64,000 bases of DNA, from the NCBI RefSeq assembly GCF_003601985.1, contig NZ_QZXA01000008.1, positions 186,001-250,000 of the forward strand, read 5' to 3'. The notes under the pieces were generated by a model that saw only the letters and a program-made list of their open reading frames with translations, was not told the origin of the DNA and ran no database searches. This document shows, one piece after another, positions 15,862 through 25,329 of this stretch (within the stretch, counting starts at the first letter, position 1; each line of letters begins with the position of its first letter). This stretch comes from Mesorhizobium jarvisii. GTDB taxonomy: Bacteria; Pseudomonadota; Alphaproteobacteria; Rhizobiales; Rhizobiaceae. Position numbers and translations under genes: made by a program.

Positions 15862-17405
15862 CCAGCGCGACCGCGGCAGGTGCCACACCGGTGGTCGCCA
15901 ATCGCGGCGCCATCACGGCTTGCGTGATCCTGGCGGTCATCATGCAGGCGCTGGACACGACCATCGCCAATGTGGCGCTGCCCTACATACAGGGCAGCGT
16001 TTCGGCCAGCGCCGATCAGATCAATTGGGTGCTGACCTCCTATATCGTCGCGGCCGCCGTCATGACGCCGCCTTCGGGCTACCTTGCCAACCGCTTCGGC
16101 CGCAAGCGCATCCTGTTGACCTCGATCACCGGCTTCGTGGTCGCCTCGGTGCTGTGCGGCTTCGCGCAGTCGCTGCCGCAGATCGTCGGCTTCCGCCTGC
16201 TGCAGGGCCTGTTCGGCGCCGCACTGGTGCCGCTGTCGCAGAGCATCCTGCTCGACATCTACAGCGTGGAGGAGCGGGGCTCGGCGATGGCGCTGTTCGG
16301 CGTGTCGGTGATGGTCGGGCCGGTGTTGGGCCCGGTCATCGGCGGCTGGCTGACCGAGAACGTCTCCTGGCGCTGGGTGTTCTACATCAACGTGCCGATC
16401 GGAGCGCTGGCTTTCGCCGGCGTATCGCTGTTCGTGCTCGAAACCAAGCTGGACATCAAGGCAAAGCTCGACTGGCTGGGTTTCGGCATGCTCAGCATCA
16501 CCATCGCGGCGCTGCAAATGTTTCTCGACCGCGGCGAGCAGCTCAACTGGTTCTCCTCATCCGAGATCATCGTCGAGGCGCTGATCTGCGCGTCGGCCTT
16601 CTACATCTTCCTCGTCCACACCTTCACCGCCAAGAACACCTTCGTGAACCCGCGGCTGTTCCTGGACCGGAATTTCGCCGTCGGCATGATCTTCATCTTC
16701 ATCGTCGGCATCACCTATCTCGCCTCGCTGGCGCTGATGACACCCTATCTACAGACGCTGATGGGCTATCCGGTGGTGACGGCCGGCATCGTCATGGGTC
16801 CGCGCGGCCTTGGCACGATGGCGTGCATGTTCCTGGTCGGCAGGCTGGTCGGCAAGGTGGACACACGCTGGCTGCTGTTCATCGGCCTCGCGATCACCGC
16901 CTGGGCGATGTACGACATGACCGGCTGGACGCCCGATGTCTCGCAATGGACGATCATCAGCACCGGCTTCATCCAGGGTGCGGGGCTCGGCTTCCTGTTC
17001 GTGCCGCTGACCACCATCACCTTCGCCACGCTGGCGCCGGAACGGCGGGCGGAAGGCACCGGGCTTTACAATTTGTCGCGAAATATCGGCTCCAGCGTCG
17101 GCATCTCGGTGGTCACCGCGCTCCTGACGCAGAACGTGCAGATCAACCATGCCAACATCGCCACATATGTGACGCCCTTCAACCAGGCATTCGGCAATCC
17201 GGCGATCGCGCAGGCGATGAACCCCTACACCGCCGCCGGTCGCGCAGCACTGGACGGCGTGGTAACGCTGCAGGCGACCGTTATCAGCTATATAGACGAC
17301 TTCAAGCTGATGATGATCCTGTCGCTGGCCGCCATCCCGCTGGTACTCTTGCTGCGCAAGCCAGGCACGCCGGCCAAGGTCGACCATAGTGCCGTGATGG
17401 AATGA
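15858..17405 (+). CDS. DHA2-family MFS multidrug efflux permease (EmrB-like)
   Basis: The 515-residue protein has 14 predicted helices. Helix 1 has MQALDTTIANVALPYI, the DHA2 motif with its acidic residue; motif A-like GYLANRFGRKRI follows, and motif C is GPVLGPVIGGWL. With the upstream adaptor it should form an EmrAB-type pump for hydrophobic drugs. It overlaps the adaptor gene by four bases. It is clearly a different subfamily from the MFS at 8521-10116, so the two cassettes are not recent copies of each other. Confidence 0.93.
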   Translation: MTSATAAGATPVVANRGAITACVILAVIMQALDTTIANVALPYIQGSVSASADQINWVLTSYIVAAAVMTPPSGYLANRFGRKRILLTSITGFVVASVLCGFAQSLPQIVGFRLLQGLFGAALVPLSQSILLDIYSVEERGSAMALFGVSVMVGPVLGPVIGGWLTENVSWRWVFYINVPIGALAFAGVSLFVLETKLDIKAKLDWLGFGMLSITIAALQMFLDRGEQLNWFSSSEIIVEALICASAFYIFLVHTFTAKNTFVNPRLFLDRNFAVGMIFIFIVGITYLASLALMTPYLQTLMGYPVVTAGIVMGPRGLGTMACMFLVGRLVGKVDTRWLLFIGLAITAWAMYDMTGWTPDVSQWTIISTGFIQGAGLGFLFVPLTTITFATLAPERRAEGTGLYNLSRNIGSSVGISVVTALLTQNVQINHANIATYVTPFNQAFGNPAIAQAMNPYTAAGRAALDGVVTLQATVISYIDDFKLMMILSLAAIPLVLLLRKPGTPAKVDHSAVME

Positions 17406-17469
17406 TGCGCTGGAAGCGGTCGAAGTTCGATCGCTGAAGCCAAGCGTCTTCACGGTACGCAAAAAGAAA

Positions 17470-17501
17470 CCGGGGCCCTGTGAGGGACTACAGGACCCCG
17501 G
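17470..17501 (-). terminator. Terminator for second fasciclin gene
   Basis: CCGGGGCCCTGT / ACAGGACCCCGG pairs over 12 positions with one mismatch and an 8-base loop. On the minus strand it is followed by TTTCTTTTT, so it should end transcription coming from the fasciclin gene at 17610. It may also act as a hairpin for the convergent MFS transcript. Confidence 0.7.
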
Positions 17502-17609
17502 CCTCGCCGATAACGACTTCCCCAAGAAACTTGGCACCTCGTCACGAGGCGGGGATGGCAGGCCAAGAAAGCCCCAACGACCTGCCACTGCCCCTTTCAC
17601 CGGAAGCCG

Positions 17610-18170
17610 TTACTTCGGCAACAGCACCTTGTTGACGACATGGATGACGCCGTTCGACTGGTTGACGTCGGCGATGGTCACCTTCGCCTCGCCGCCGGAC
17701 TCATCCATGATGAAGAGCTTGCCCTTCTTGACCTCGGCGGTGAGCGTGTCGCCCGAGACGGTCTTCATCTCGTATTTGCCGCCCATCGCCTTGGCCTGCT
17801 TCATCATCTCGGCGCCCGAGATCTTGCCAGCCACGACATGCGCGGTCAGGACCTTGGTGAGCTTGTCCTTGTTCTCGGGCTTGAGCAGCGTGTCGACCGT
17901 GCCGGCCGGCAGTGCCGCGAAGGCCTCGTTGGTCGGTGCGAAGACGGTGAACGGGCCGGCGCCCTGCAGCGTGTCCACCAGCCCGGCGGCCTTGACGGCG
18001 GCGACGAGCGTGGTGTGGTCCTTCGAATTCACGGCGTTCTCGACGATGTTCTTGGTGGTGTACATCGGCGCCCCACCGACATTGGGGTTCTTGGCGTAGG
18101 CGGGGGCGGCAATCGCCACGCCGGCGACGAGAGCGGAAATGGCGATGATCCTGAATGACGGCAAGCGCAT
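17610..18170 (-). CDS. Secreted fasciclin (FAS1) domain protein, second copy
   Basis: The 186-residue protein has a signal peptide (cleavage expected after PAYA) and one FAS1 domain. GGAGG lies 8 bases or so before ATG 18170. A 62-residue core, from NSKDHTT to LTKVLT, is identical to the protein at 7078-7635, and the DNA there differs at only about 10 of 210 positions. Outside it the proteins differ, for example MMKQAKAMGGKYEMKTVSGD here against MAKADGGTHKVKTVGGCEL there. It lies between the second efflux cassette and yidC. Its own upstream region lacks the GGAAT element seen before the first copy. Confidence 0.92.
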   Translation of the reverse strand: MRLPSFRIIAISALVAGVAIAAPAYAKNPNVGGAPMYTTKNIVENAVNSKDHTTLVAAVKAAGLVDTLQGAGPFTVFAPTNEAFAALPAGTVDTLLKPENKDKLTKVLTAHVVAGKISGAEMMKQAKAMGGKYEMKTVSGDTLTAEVKKGKLFIMDESGGEAKVTIADVNQSNGVIHVVNKVLLPK

Positions 18171-18296
18171 GTGGTCTTCCTCCGGGTGAGGGCTGATCGG
18201 AATTGATAGCCTTTGGAAATGCACACGCAGTCACGCTCCGCGACCGCTCGCAGTTTCGCCGATCACGGGAACGTGAACGGATATCCACCCAAAGAA

Positions 18297-18319
18297 AAAG
18301 CCCGGACGAACCGGGCTTT
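18297..18319 (-). terminator. Intrinsic terminator after yidC
   Basis: AAAGCCCGG / CCGGGCTTT forms a perfect 9-bp stem with a 5-base loop. On the minus strand it is followed by TTTTTCTTT. It lies 17 bases past the yidC stop. Confidence 0.9.
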
Positions 18320-18335
18320 CGCGAAGAGAGAGCTT

Positions 18336-20147
18336 CTATTCCGCCGGTGACGGTTTCTTTTTGAACAGGGCCATCAGATTGTCCCATAGCTCGATCTTGG
18401 CGCCCTGGCGCTTCATGATCACACCCTGCTGCAGGATCGACAGCGTGTTGTTCCAGGCCCAGTAGATGACCAGGCCGGCCGGGAAGCCCGCCATCATGAA
18501 GGTGAAGATAACAGGCATCCAGGTGAAGATCGCGGCCTGCGTCGGATCCGGCGGCGTCGGGTTCATGCGCATCTGCAGGAACATGGTGACGCCCATGATC
18601 AGCGGCCACACGCCGATCATCAGCATGTGCGGCAACGTCACCGGGATCAGGCCGAACAGGTTGAACAGCGACGTCGGATCGGGCGCGGCCAGATCCTGGA
18701 TCCAGCCGAAGAACGGCGCGTGCCGCATCTCGATGGTGATGTAGAGCACCTTGTAGAGCGAGAAGAAGACCGGGATCTGCAGCGCCACCGGCCAGCAGCC
18801 GGCAAGCGGATTGATCTTCTCGGTCTTGTACAGCTCCATCATCGCCTGCTGCTGCTTCATCTTGTCGTCCGCGTATTTCTCGCGGATCTCCAGCATCTTG
18901 GGCTGCACCTTCTTCATGTTCGCCATCGACGCGTAGGACTTGTTGGCGAGCGGGAAGAAGATGGCCTTGACGATAACGGTGGTGGCGAGGATCGCCAGGC
19001 CGAAATTGCCGAAGAATTTGTAGAGCGTGTCGATCAGCCAGAACATCGGCTTGGTGATGAAATAGAACCAGCCCCAGTCGATCAGCAGATTGAACTGACG
19101 AATATGACGGTCCGCCTCGTAGGCGTTGATCTTGGCGACTTCCTTGGCGCCGGCGAAGATCTCAGTCTCCACCGTCGCGGACTGGCCGGCCTCGACATTG
19201 ATGGCATCGGTCAGGAAGTCGGACTGGTAGCGGTGCCGGCCGTCCTCGAAAAAGGCGTAGCGCGGCTGGAAAGGCTGCTTTTCGGTCGGCACCAGCGTGA
19301 CGGCCCAGTATTTGTCGGTGATGCCGAGCCAGCCATCGGTCGACTTGCCGGGCGTAATCTGCTTGTCGGATTCGATCTTGGCGTATTTGTACTCGGCCAG
19401 GCCCTCGGTGCCGGTAACCCCGATCAGACCTTCGTGCAGCACATAGGTGCTGGCAACGGCGGGCTTGTCGTAGCGCGTGACGCGGCCGTAATTGAACAGC
19501 GAAACCGCGCTCGAGCCGGAATTCTGCACCGTGTCCGACACCGTGAACATGTAATTGGCGTCGACGGAGAAGATGCGCTTGAAGGTCAGGCCCTTGTCGT
19601 TGGTGTAGGTGAGCGTCACCGGCGTCGATGGGGTCAGCGTCGGGTTGCCCTCGACATTCCACACCGTTTCGGCACCCGGTACCGTACCCGTCTTGTCGTT
19701 GCCGACGAAGCCGATCTCGGCGAAATAGCCGGTGGGCAGCGCCTGCGGGTTGAGCAGTTCGATCTCGGGCGAATTCTTGTCGACGGTCTCGGTGTAGTGC
19801 TTGAGCTTGAGGTCGTCGAGGCGCGCGCCAGTCAGGTTGATCGAGCCCTCGAGGCTCGGCGTGTCGATCTTGACGCGCTTGGAAGCGGCCAGCGCCTGAT
19901 CGCGGCCAGCAGCGGTGACGGTGTCACCGCCGGGCGCGTTGGGAATGGTGCCCGGCGCCGGAGCCGGCGTTCCAGCACCCGGATTGGCGGCCTCGGCCGC
20001 CTTCTTCTGCTCTTCCACCCGCTGCTGCTCGATCTTGGCGGCCTCGCGCTGCTGCTCTACGCGCGGGTTCATGTAGAAAACCTGCCACAAAGTCAGGATC
20101 AGCACCGACAGCGCGATGGTGATGAAGAAGTTCCGGTTGTTTTCCAT
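18336..20147 (-). CDS. yidC: Membrane protein insertase YidC
   Basis: The 603-residue insertase places proteins into the inner membrane alone or with SecYEG. Helix 1 (about residues 7-24) is followed by a Pro/Ala-rich linker and the large periplasmic P1 domain (about 85-345), then the conserved five-helix core (from about residue 365), including PLANKSYASMANMKKVQPKM and a GCWPVALQIPVFFSLYKVLY region. It follows rnpA by 14 bases and rpmH in the universal order. A terminator follows directly, so engB is no longer in this transcript. Confidence 0.96.
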   Translation of the reverse strand: MENNRNFFITIALSVLILTLWQVFYMNPRVEQQREAAKIEQQRVEEQKKAAEAANPGAGTPAPAPGTIPNAPGGDTVTAAGRDQALAASKRVKIDTPSLEGSINLTGARLDDLKLKHYTETVDKNSPEIELLNPQALPTGYFAEIGFVGNDKTGTVPGAETVWNVEGNPTLTPSTPVTLTYTNDKGLTFKRIFSVDANYMFTVSDTVQNSGSSAVSLFNYGRVTRYDKPAVASTYVLHEGLIGVTGTEGLAEYKYAKIESDKQITPGKSTDGWLGITDKYWAVTLVPTEKQPFQPRYAFFEDGRHRYQSDFLTDAINVEAGQSATVETEIFAGAKEVAKINAYEADRHIRQFNLLIDWGWFYFITKPMFWLIDTLYKFFGNFGLAILATTVIVKAIFFPLANKSYASMANMKKVQPKMLEIREKYADDKMKQQQAMMELYKTEKINPLAGCWPVALQIPVFFSLYKVLYITIEMRHAPFFGWIQDLAAPDPTSLFNLFGLIPVTLPHMLMIGVWPLIMGVTMFLQMRMNPTPPDPTQAAIFTWMPVIFTFMMAGFPAGLVIYWAWNNTLSILQQGVIMKRQGAKIELWDNLMALFKKKPSPAE

Positions 20148-20161
20148 CGAGAGCCTTTGGC

Positions 20162-20515
20162 CTATCGTGTTCCGCGAAGTCGGCGGGAGAGTTCAGCCTT
20201 CAACTGGCCGAAAGGGGCGCGCAGCGCATCGTCGCGCCCGACGATGACATAATCATTGCCGGGCACCATGTCATCTGCGGCATGGACGCGGACGGCCTCT
20301 TTAAGCCGCCGCCTGACGCGGTTGCGCACAACAGCGTTGCCGACCTTCTTGGTGACGGTGTAGCCGACGCGCGGTACCCGGCCATCGCCGCGGTCGAGGA
20401 CCTCGACGAGGAAAAACCGTCCGCGTCGCTTTTCACCACGACGGACGGCCAGGAATTCCGCGCGTTTCAGAAGCCGCTTGGGATTTTGCCCCACTGGCTT
20501 GCCGGTTGCGGGCAA
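20162..20515 (-). CDS. rnpA: Ribonuclease P protein component
   Basis: The 117-residue basic protein helps RNase P RNA mature tRNA 5' ends. The signature is GYTVTKKVGNAVVRNRVRRR, preceded by RLLKRAEFLAVRRGEKRRG. The start is uncertain: TTG 20515, 14 bases after the rpmH stop, gives a natural length, and GTG 20494 is an alternative; neither has a good ribosome site. It sits between rpmH and yidC as in nearly all bacteria. Confidence 0.92.
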   Translation of the reverse strand: MPATGKPVGQNPKRLLKRAEFLAVRRGEKRRGRFFLVEVLDRGDGRVPRVGYTVTKKVGNAVVRNRVRRRLKEAVRVHAADDMVPGNDYVIVGRDDALRAPFGQLKAELSRRLRGTR

Positions 20516-20529
20516 CGATATCGTCTCGC

Positions 20530-20664
20530 TTAGGCGCTGAGCCGCTTGCGGCCGCGGTTGCGGCGAGCTGCGACGACTCCACGACCACCCTTGGTGGCCA
20601 TGCGGGCACGGAAACCGTGCCGGCGTTTGCGGACGAGTTTGGACGGTTGGTAGGTACGCTTCAT
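20530..20664 (-). CDS. rpmH: 50S ribosomal protein L34
   Basis: The 44-residue protein begins MKRTYQPSKLVRKRRHGFRA and continues MATKGGRGVVAARRNRGRKR, which is diagnostic for L34. The start ATG is at 20664 and the stop TAA at 20532-20530. It is the first gene of the rpmH-rnpA-yidC operon. The 280 bases upstream separate it from a divergent histidine kinase; I saw no DnaA-box cluster there. Confidence 0.97.
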   Translation of the reverse strand: MKRTYQPSKLVRKRRHGFRARMATKGGRGVVAARRNRGRKRLSA

Positions 20665-20944
20665 TTGTTTTAATACCGCGGGGTGCGGCCCTTCTTGATT
20701 CTGTCACTCTGTAACAGGAGCTTTGCCGGGCCGGCTTTGGCGCGATCGAAACCGCGCCGGGACGAGTGGCCCGAGCGTGAGCGGGCTTATAGAAAGAAGG
20801 GTTTTGGAAGTCAATCCGGCGTCGGCGCGGCGCGGACGCCGGCTTCATGACGGTAATTTAATGTTCCGGCCAAAGGATGAAATTGGCAAAAATGCCGTAA
20901 TCGCCTAATCTTGGCCGATCAAGTGATCGTGAAGACAGAGTCGC

Positions 20945-22432
20945 ATGAGCGAAACCAGCCAAGCGGGGGAAGGGAACGGAACGGCGCCCGCCGCCGTCCG
21001 CACGGTACCCCTGTCACGCGGCCTGTCGACGAAACTGCTGCTGCTGACCATCGTTTTCGTGCTTCTGGCCGAAGTGCTCATCTTCCTGCCCTGGATCGCC
21101 AGCTACCGGCTGAGCTGGCTCAAGGAACGGCTGAGCACGGCGGCGGCCGTGTCGATCGTGCTGGTGCAGGGCGAGTCGACCTCGCTGTCGCGCACGGCAC
21201 AGAATGACGTGCTGATGGCGATCGGCGCCAAGGCGATCGCGGTGCGCGACGGCGGCGTCTCGCGGTTGCTGGTGGTGGCGGACATGCCGCCGCAGGTCGA
21301 TGAGCATATCGACCTCGCCAGCGTCGGCATGATCAAAGGCATGACCGGCGCGCTCGACACGCTGTTCTTCGGCGGCGACCGGATGCTGCGCGTCTTCGGA
21401 CCGGTCGGCGACAGCGACAAGGAATTCGAGCTGATCATGCCGGATTACTCGCTGCGCAAGGCCATGCTCATCTATTCGCGCAACGTCGCCTTCGTCTCGC
21501 TGCTGATCTCGCTGTTCACCGCCATGCTGGTCTATGCCGCGATCGACCTGATCATGATCGGGCCGATCCGCACGATGACGCGCTCGATGCTGTCCTTCTC
21601 CGAAGCGCCCGACGACCCTGGCCGCATCATCCATCCCGCCGCCCGCTCCGATGAGATCGGCGTTGCCGAACGCGAACTGTCGCAGATGCAGGAGCGGCTG
21701 CAAAAGATGCTCTCCGAGCAGAAACACCTTGCCGATCTCGGCCTGGCTGTCTCGAAGATCAACCACGACATGCGCAACATCCTGGCCTCGGCGCAGCTGA
21801 TTTCGGACCGCCTGCGCCTGGTCAAGGACCCGACCGTGCAGGCCTTCGCGCCGAAGCTTTTGCGCGCGCTCGACCGGGCAGTCTCCTATTCAGAAGGCGT
21901 ACTTCACTATGGCCGCACGCAGGAGCCGCCGCCTTCGCGCCGCCGGGTGCGGCTGCGCCAGCTGGTCGAGGACGTGCACGGCCTGCTCGACATCGAGGAA
22001 GGCATCGAGTTCATCAACGCCGTCGAGGCGGCTTTCGAGGTGGACGCCGATTCCGACCAGCTGTTTAGGGTGCTCACCAATCTTTGCCGCAACTCGGTGC
22101 AGGCGATGGCGGCCGACACCGAGAGCGCCGTGGTGCGGCGGCTCGCCGTATCGGCCGAGCGCATGGGCAGCGTCAGCCGCATCGCCGTCACCGATACCGG
22201 CCCCGGCCTGCCACCGAAGGCGCGCGAAAACCTGTTCGCGGCGTTCCGCGGCTCGGCGCGCAGCGGCGGCACCGGCCTTGGCCTGGCGATCGCCCACGAA
22301 CTGATCAGGGCGCATGGCGGCACGGTGGAACTGGTCGAATCGATTGGCGGGCGCACCACTTTCGCCGTCACCATCCCCGACCAGCCGGTGCGGCTCGACC
22401 AGGCCCGCGGCAGCCTGCGCCGCCCGGCGTGA
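20945..22432 (+). CDS. Orphan sensor histidine kinase
   Basis: The 495-residue protein has two transmembrane helices (about 30-52 and 183-205) flanking a periplasmic sensor region, then a HAMP-like segment and a kinase core. The H-box is KINHDMRNIL, the N-box NLCRNSVQAM, G1 DTGPGLP and G2 GGTGLGLAIAHEL. It would autophosphorylate on the H-box histidine and pass phosphate to a response regulator, but none is encoded nearby. A near-rhizobial family place is likely; the signal is unknown. It is divergent from rpmH. Confidence 0.9.
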   Translation: MSETSQAGEGNGTAPAAVRTVPLSRGLSTKLLLLTIVFVLLAEVLIFLPWIASYRLSWLKERLSTAAAVSIVLVQGESTSLSRTAQNDVLMAIGAKAIAVRDGGVSRLLVVADMPPQVDEHIDLASVGMIKGMTGALDTLFFGGDRMLRVFGPVGDSDKEFELIMPDYSLRKAMLIYSRNVAFVSLLISLFTAMLVYAAIDLIMIGPIRTMTRSMLSFSEAPDDPGRIIHPAARSDEIGVAERELSQMQERLQKMLSEQKHLADLGLAVSKINHDMRNILASAQLISDRLRLVKDPTVQAFAPKLLRALDRAVSYSEGVLHYGRTQEPPPSRRRVRLRQLVEDVHGLLDIEEGIEFINAVEAAFEVDADSDQLFRVLTNLCRNSVQAMAADTESAVVRRLAVSAERMGSVSRIAVTDTGPGLPPKARENLFAAFRGSARSGGTGLGLAIAHELIRAHGGTVELVESIGGRTTFAVTIPDQPVRLDQARGSLRRPA

Positions 22433-22708
22433 CGGGCTCGGCGCTGTTTTCCCGAGGCTTCTGCCCCTCAAGTCTGACGCTTTCGATGATCTTCGCCGCG
22501 ACTTTTCCCCACTCGGCCTGAATCAGACTGGCTTCGCGGCAGCTTCAAAGCCCTGGGATCGGGGCCGTCGTCACCGGATGACACACCCACGACAAAACTT
22601 TTGCCGGATCGGCTTGCTTTTCCCAAATTCAGTCGTTAGGGAACTGCACACATTCGCGGCCGGTCCTTGGGATCGGATCGCAGGGCCGTTGAAAACATGG
22701 CCTGATGC

Positions 22709-22785
22709 GCGCCCGTAGCTCAGCTGGATAGAGCACCAGACTACGAATCTGGGGGTCAGGAGTTCGAATCTCTTCGGGCGCGCCA
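22709..22785 (+). tRNA. tRNA-Arg (anticodon ACG)
   Basis: A 77-base cloverleaf can be folded by hand. The acceptor stem is GCGCCCG / CGGGCGC, the D arm GCTC ... GAGC, the anticodon stem CCAGA / TCTGG around CTACGAA (anticodon ACG), and the T arm GGAG-TTCGAAT-CTCT. The discriminator G and an encoded CCA are at 22782-22785. Confidence 0.97.
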
Positions 22786-22985
22786 AAAACTCATCCATGT
22801 CGTTGGGTATTCGGATCGAGTGGCCCGTCGGAAGCCACGCGAGAGTCGATCTGTCGCACAGGTGTCACACCGAGGCGGATGACAAATCGTGGCGACGATC
22901 CGGAAACGAGGTTTCAAGCCCTCTCTGCCGGCGGCATGAGGAGCGCGCGAGGGACGTCACGGGCGTGTCGAGAAGCCGTCGTTCG

Positions 22986-23320
22986 TTATGCCCTTGCCCT
23001 GACGAGCACTCCGATCACAACGAGCATCAATCCGATCAGACGCCCCATGCCGAAAGGCCTTTCGGTTAGTCCGAACGCCCCAAAGTGATCGTAGACCGTG
23101 AGGCATCGAGGTCAGGGCGGGTACGGATCGAGCGCCAACTGCCGAGCCTGACCACCAGCAGACGGGCCGCGACGGTGGCTATCAAGAAGGCCAAAAAGAC
23201 CGCGGCAAGCGAATCGCGGTTCAGTTCCTCGGACAGACGCGCGCAAATCGGACCTTGCGCGGCAACCAGCATTCCGCCGATCACCGCGCTCATGCCAGCG
23301 AGAATCAGACCCGCTGGCAC
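22986..23320 (-). pseudogene. Broken DUF606 (YdcZ-like) DMT transporter
   Basis: The N-terminal part, from GTG 23320, reads LILAGMSAVIGGMLVAAQGP and continues ARLSEELNRDSLAAVFLAFL, typical of DUF606 small membrane proteins. The frame then drifts to nonsense (RSIRTRPDLDASRS). In another frame the C-terminal end of the same family appears: DHFGAFGLTERPFGMGRLIG then LMLVVIGVLVRARA, with stop at 22988-22986. The middle of about 50-60 residues is missing and the frame is shifted, so the gene is dead. It would have been the third gene of an XRE-GNAT-transporter operon. Confidence 0.7.
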
Positions 23321-23324
23321 CCGG

Positions 23325-23849
23325 CTATATCCGCCTGAACATGTAGGTCGTCGCGTGCAGCGCCTTGCCGTCCGGGTCCCAGGCGAAGTCGGGGATCACA
23401 CCAGCCACCTCGAAGCCGACAGAAGCGTATAACGGCTCCGCGGCGTCCCCGGTTCGCGTGTCGAGGGTTACGAGGGTTTTCCCCAGTTCACGCGCGCGAT
23501 CCAGCGCTTCATTCATCAGGGCTCGCCCGATGCCGAGCCTGCGTGCCTGCGGATGGACGATCATCTTTGCGATCTCGCAGCGATGCGGCTGGTTGGGCGG
23601 CATGGCGGTGAGAAGCTGGACGGTTCCGACGATCTCGCCGTCCCGCTCCGCGCCGAAAAGCACTCTGCGTCCTGCAGCGACCTCACGTCGAACATCGCCC
23701 GACCAGAACCGAGCCGCGTCCTCGTAGGGCATGGGCGCCATGAAGCTGATAGCCGCGCCATCGGCTACGCTGTCCGCGAGAACCCTGGAAAGCTCGCCCA
23801 GCCTTTTTTCGATGGCGAGACCGTCGAGTTCAATGATCTGCATTTCCAT
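23325..23849 (-). CDS. GNAT family N-acetyltransferase
   Basis: The 174-residue protein transfers acetyl from acetyl-CoA to an unknown amine. The acetyl-CoA loop is visible in KMIVHPQARRLGIGRALMNE, preceded by the beta strand GEIVGTVQLL. The start ATG 23849 has AAGGAA about 9 bases upstream; a second in-frame ATG lies two codons later. The gene lies just after the XRE-cupin regulator (13-base gap) and just before the transporter remnant (4-base gap), so the three form one operon. Confidence 0.88.
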   Translation of the reverse strand: MEMQIIELDGLAIEKRLGELSRVLADSVADGAAISFMAPMPYEDAARFWSGDVRREVAAGRRVLFGAERDGEIVGTVQLLTAMPPNQPHRCEIAKMIVHPQARRLGIGRALMNEALDRARELGKTLVTLDTRTGDAAEPLYASVGFEVAGVIPDFAWDPDGKALHATTYMFRRI

Positions 23850-23862
23850 GTATGGCGGTTCC

Positions 23863-24420
23863 TTAAGCCATGGCGATAATGTAGCGGGCCGATTGTTCGC
23901 CGGTCTCAAAGGAAGAGGCGCCACGCAGCCGATAGCGCAGGCAGTCACCGGGACGCAGGTCGTGCCGAACGCCATCGACGATCAAAACAAGCGCACCTGC
24001 CAAAAGCACGAGGTGGTGTTCGTGCCCCGGAAGAGCGGGCCGATCGTAGACGATGCGCTGGTTGGGCGCGATCTCGCACTCGATCATTTCGAGCTTCAGC
24101 TGCCCGCTGGGCGGCGAAAGAGCACGACGAGTGAAGCCCTTCTCCTGATCCGACCATATGCTTTGGTCAGCGTGGTGGACAAGCGGGGGAAAGTCCGGCT
24201 CGAGCGGCGCCAGAAGCTGGGAAAGCGGCAATGCGAAAGCCGACGCCAGACGACCAAGCGTTTCCGCTGTGGGGCTGACTTCGCCATTCTCGATCCGCGA
24301 CAACGTCGCCCGACTGACCCCGCTGTTTGCCGCGAGCTCCTGAAGGGTAAGCCCGCGATCTGCTCGAAGCAGACGAAGATGGTCGGCCAAGGCTTTAACG
24401 TGGCGAGACGCTGTGTCCAT
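23863..24420 (-). CDS. XRE family regulator with cupin domain
   Basis: The 185-residue protein joins an N-terminal XRE helix-turn-helix (about 10-65: LTLQELAANSGVSRATLSRI, then ENGEVSPTAETLGRLA) to a C-terminal cupin domain (about 110-180, with PGHEHHLVLLAGALVL and LRPGDCLRYR). Such proteins sense a small molecule in the cupin and regulate neighbouring genes, so it probably regulates its own XRE-GNAT-transporter operon. The ATG at 24420 starts the family-length protein. Confidence 0.9.
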   Translation of the reverse strand: MDTASRHVKALADHLRLLRADRGLTLQELAANSGVSRATLSRIENGEVSPTAETLGRLASAFALPLSQLLAPLEPDFPPLVHHADQSIWSDQEKGFTRRALSPPSGQLKLEMIECEIAPNQRIVYDRPALPGHEHHLVLLAGALVLIVDGVRHDLRPGDCLRYRLRGASSFETGEQSARYIIAMA

Positions 24421-24707
24421 ATGTGGGAAAATATCCCAAGTCAGGGAAATTGCAAGCGCGAGACCAGATCGTAAACATGTCTATCGCACGGCCCCAAAGG
24501 CAGCTTCTGGGAACGCTGGAAGCGGCGGTGAATGTCTCGAGGAGCCGGAAGCGACGCGCCATAGCGCATAGCCGGCGGCTCGAAGCCTGGGCCATCTGCA
24601 AGAAGGAGGACCTGGAGGCGATAGCGTAGACAAGTGATCATCTTAGCCCGGTGGGGCCCAACCCAAGACCGGACTTCAGCGGCGATTTCATTCGACGGGC
24701 CGCGAGC

Positions 24708-25238
24708 TTATACAGGAACGTAGGTCAACCTGATCACATCCTCGCCGATCCGATCGTGGGTCATAAGGCGCAGCGGTGGCCGGGGTCCGGCAAAATAGGG
24801 CTTGCCGTGCCCAAGCACGACGGGATGCAAGTAGATCCGATACTCATCGATCAGGCCAAGTTCGGTGAGGGTTTGCGCCAGGTTAGGGCCGGCAACTTCG
24901 ATCTCCCCATCGCGGTCGGCCTTCAACTCCCGCATCGCGCCCTCGAGATCATCCCCGACGAGCCTGGCGTTGGGACCAACCGACTTCAACGAGCGCGAGA
25001 CGACCCATTTCGGCTGGTTCCGCCACGCCGCCGCGAAGGCGCGTTCGTGCGCATTCCATTCGGGATGATCGTCGTCCCAGTACCGCATGATTTCATACAT
25101 CCGGCGGCCATAGACACTGCCCGCCTGCGCCTGAGCCTCCTCGATGAAGTGGCGGAAGAGCGTGGGGCCTGGCGCAAATCCCATATGGTCGACATAGCCG
25201 TCCAGGGACTGGTTCATTCCGAACACGAGCTTGGCCAT
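24708..25238 (-). CDS. Dihydrofolate-reductase-fold (RibD C-terminal) protein
   Basis: The 176-residue protein belongs to the stand-alone RibD_C/DHFR-like family often found in actinobacteria and rhizobia. It begins KLVFGMNQSLDGYVDHMGFA and has the nucleotide-binding segment EIEVAGPNLAQTLTELGLID followed by YRIYLHPVVLG. The reaction is unknown; an NADPH-dependent reduction is assumed. It stands alone in the accessory zone after the tRNA. Confidence 0.85.
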   Translation of the reverse strand: MAKLVFGMNQSLDGYVDHMGFAPGPTLFRHFIEEAQAQAGSVYGRRMYEIMRYWDDDHPEWNAHERAFAAAWRNQPKWVVSRSLKSVGPNARLVGDDLEGAMRELKADRDGEIEVAGPNLAQTLTELGLIDEYRIYLHPVVLGHGKPYFAGPRPPLRLMTHDRIGEDVIRLTYVPV

Positions 25239-25329
25239 ACCCCTTCCTTCCTCACCGGCACGTCCGCGCGGTTCCGATTGTGTTATGCAATCGGTTATAG
25301 GCTAGATCGACTGATTTTGGATCGCAATT

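Noticed and set aside
8521..17405. Recent duplication of the whole MFS-HlyD cassette
   Set aside because: The two MFS proteins and the two HlyD proteins are only distantly similar; only the fasciclin cores are near-identical.
20665..20944. Possible chromosome origin next to rpmH
   Set aside because: No DnaA boxes, no dnaA or dnaN, and no AT-rich unwinding region were seen; in this group the origin is usually elsewhere.
24421..24707. Short open frames on both strands between the XRE gene and the DHFR-like gene
   Set aside because: Frames of 60-68 codons have no ribosome sites, no recognised motif and ordinary overlap of opposite strands.
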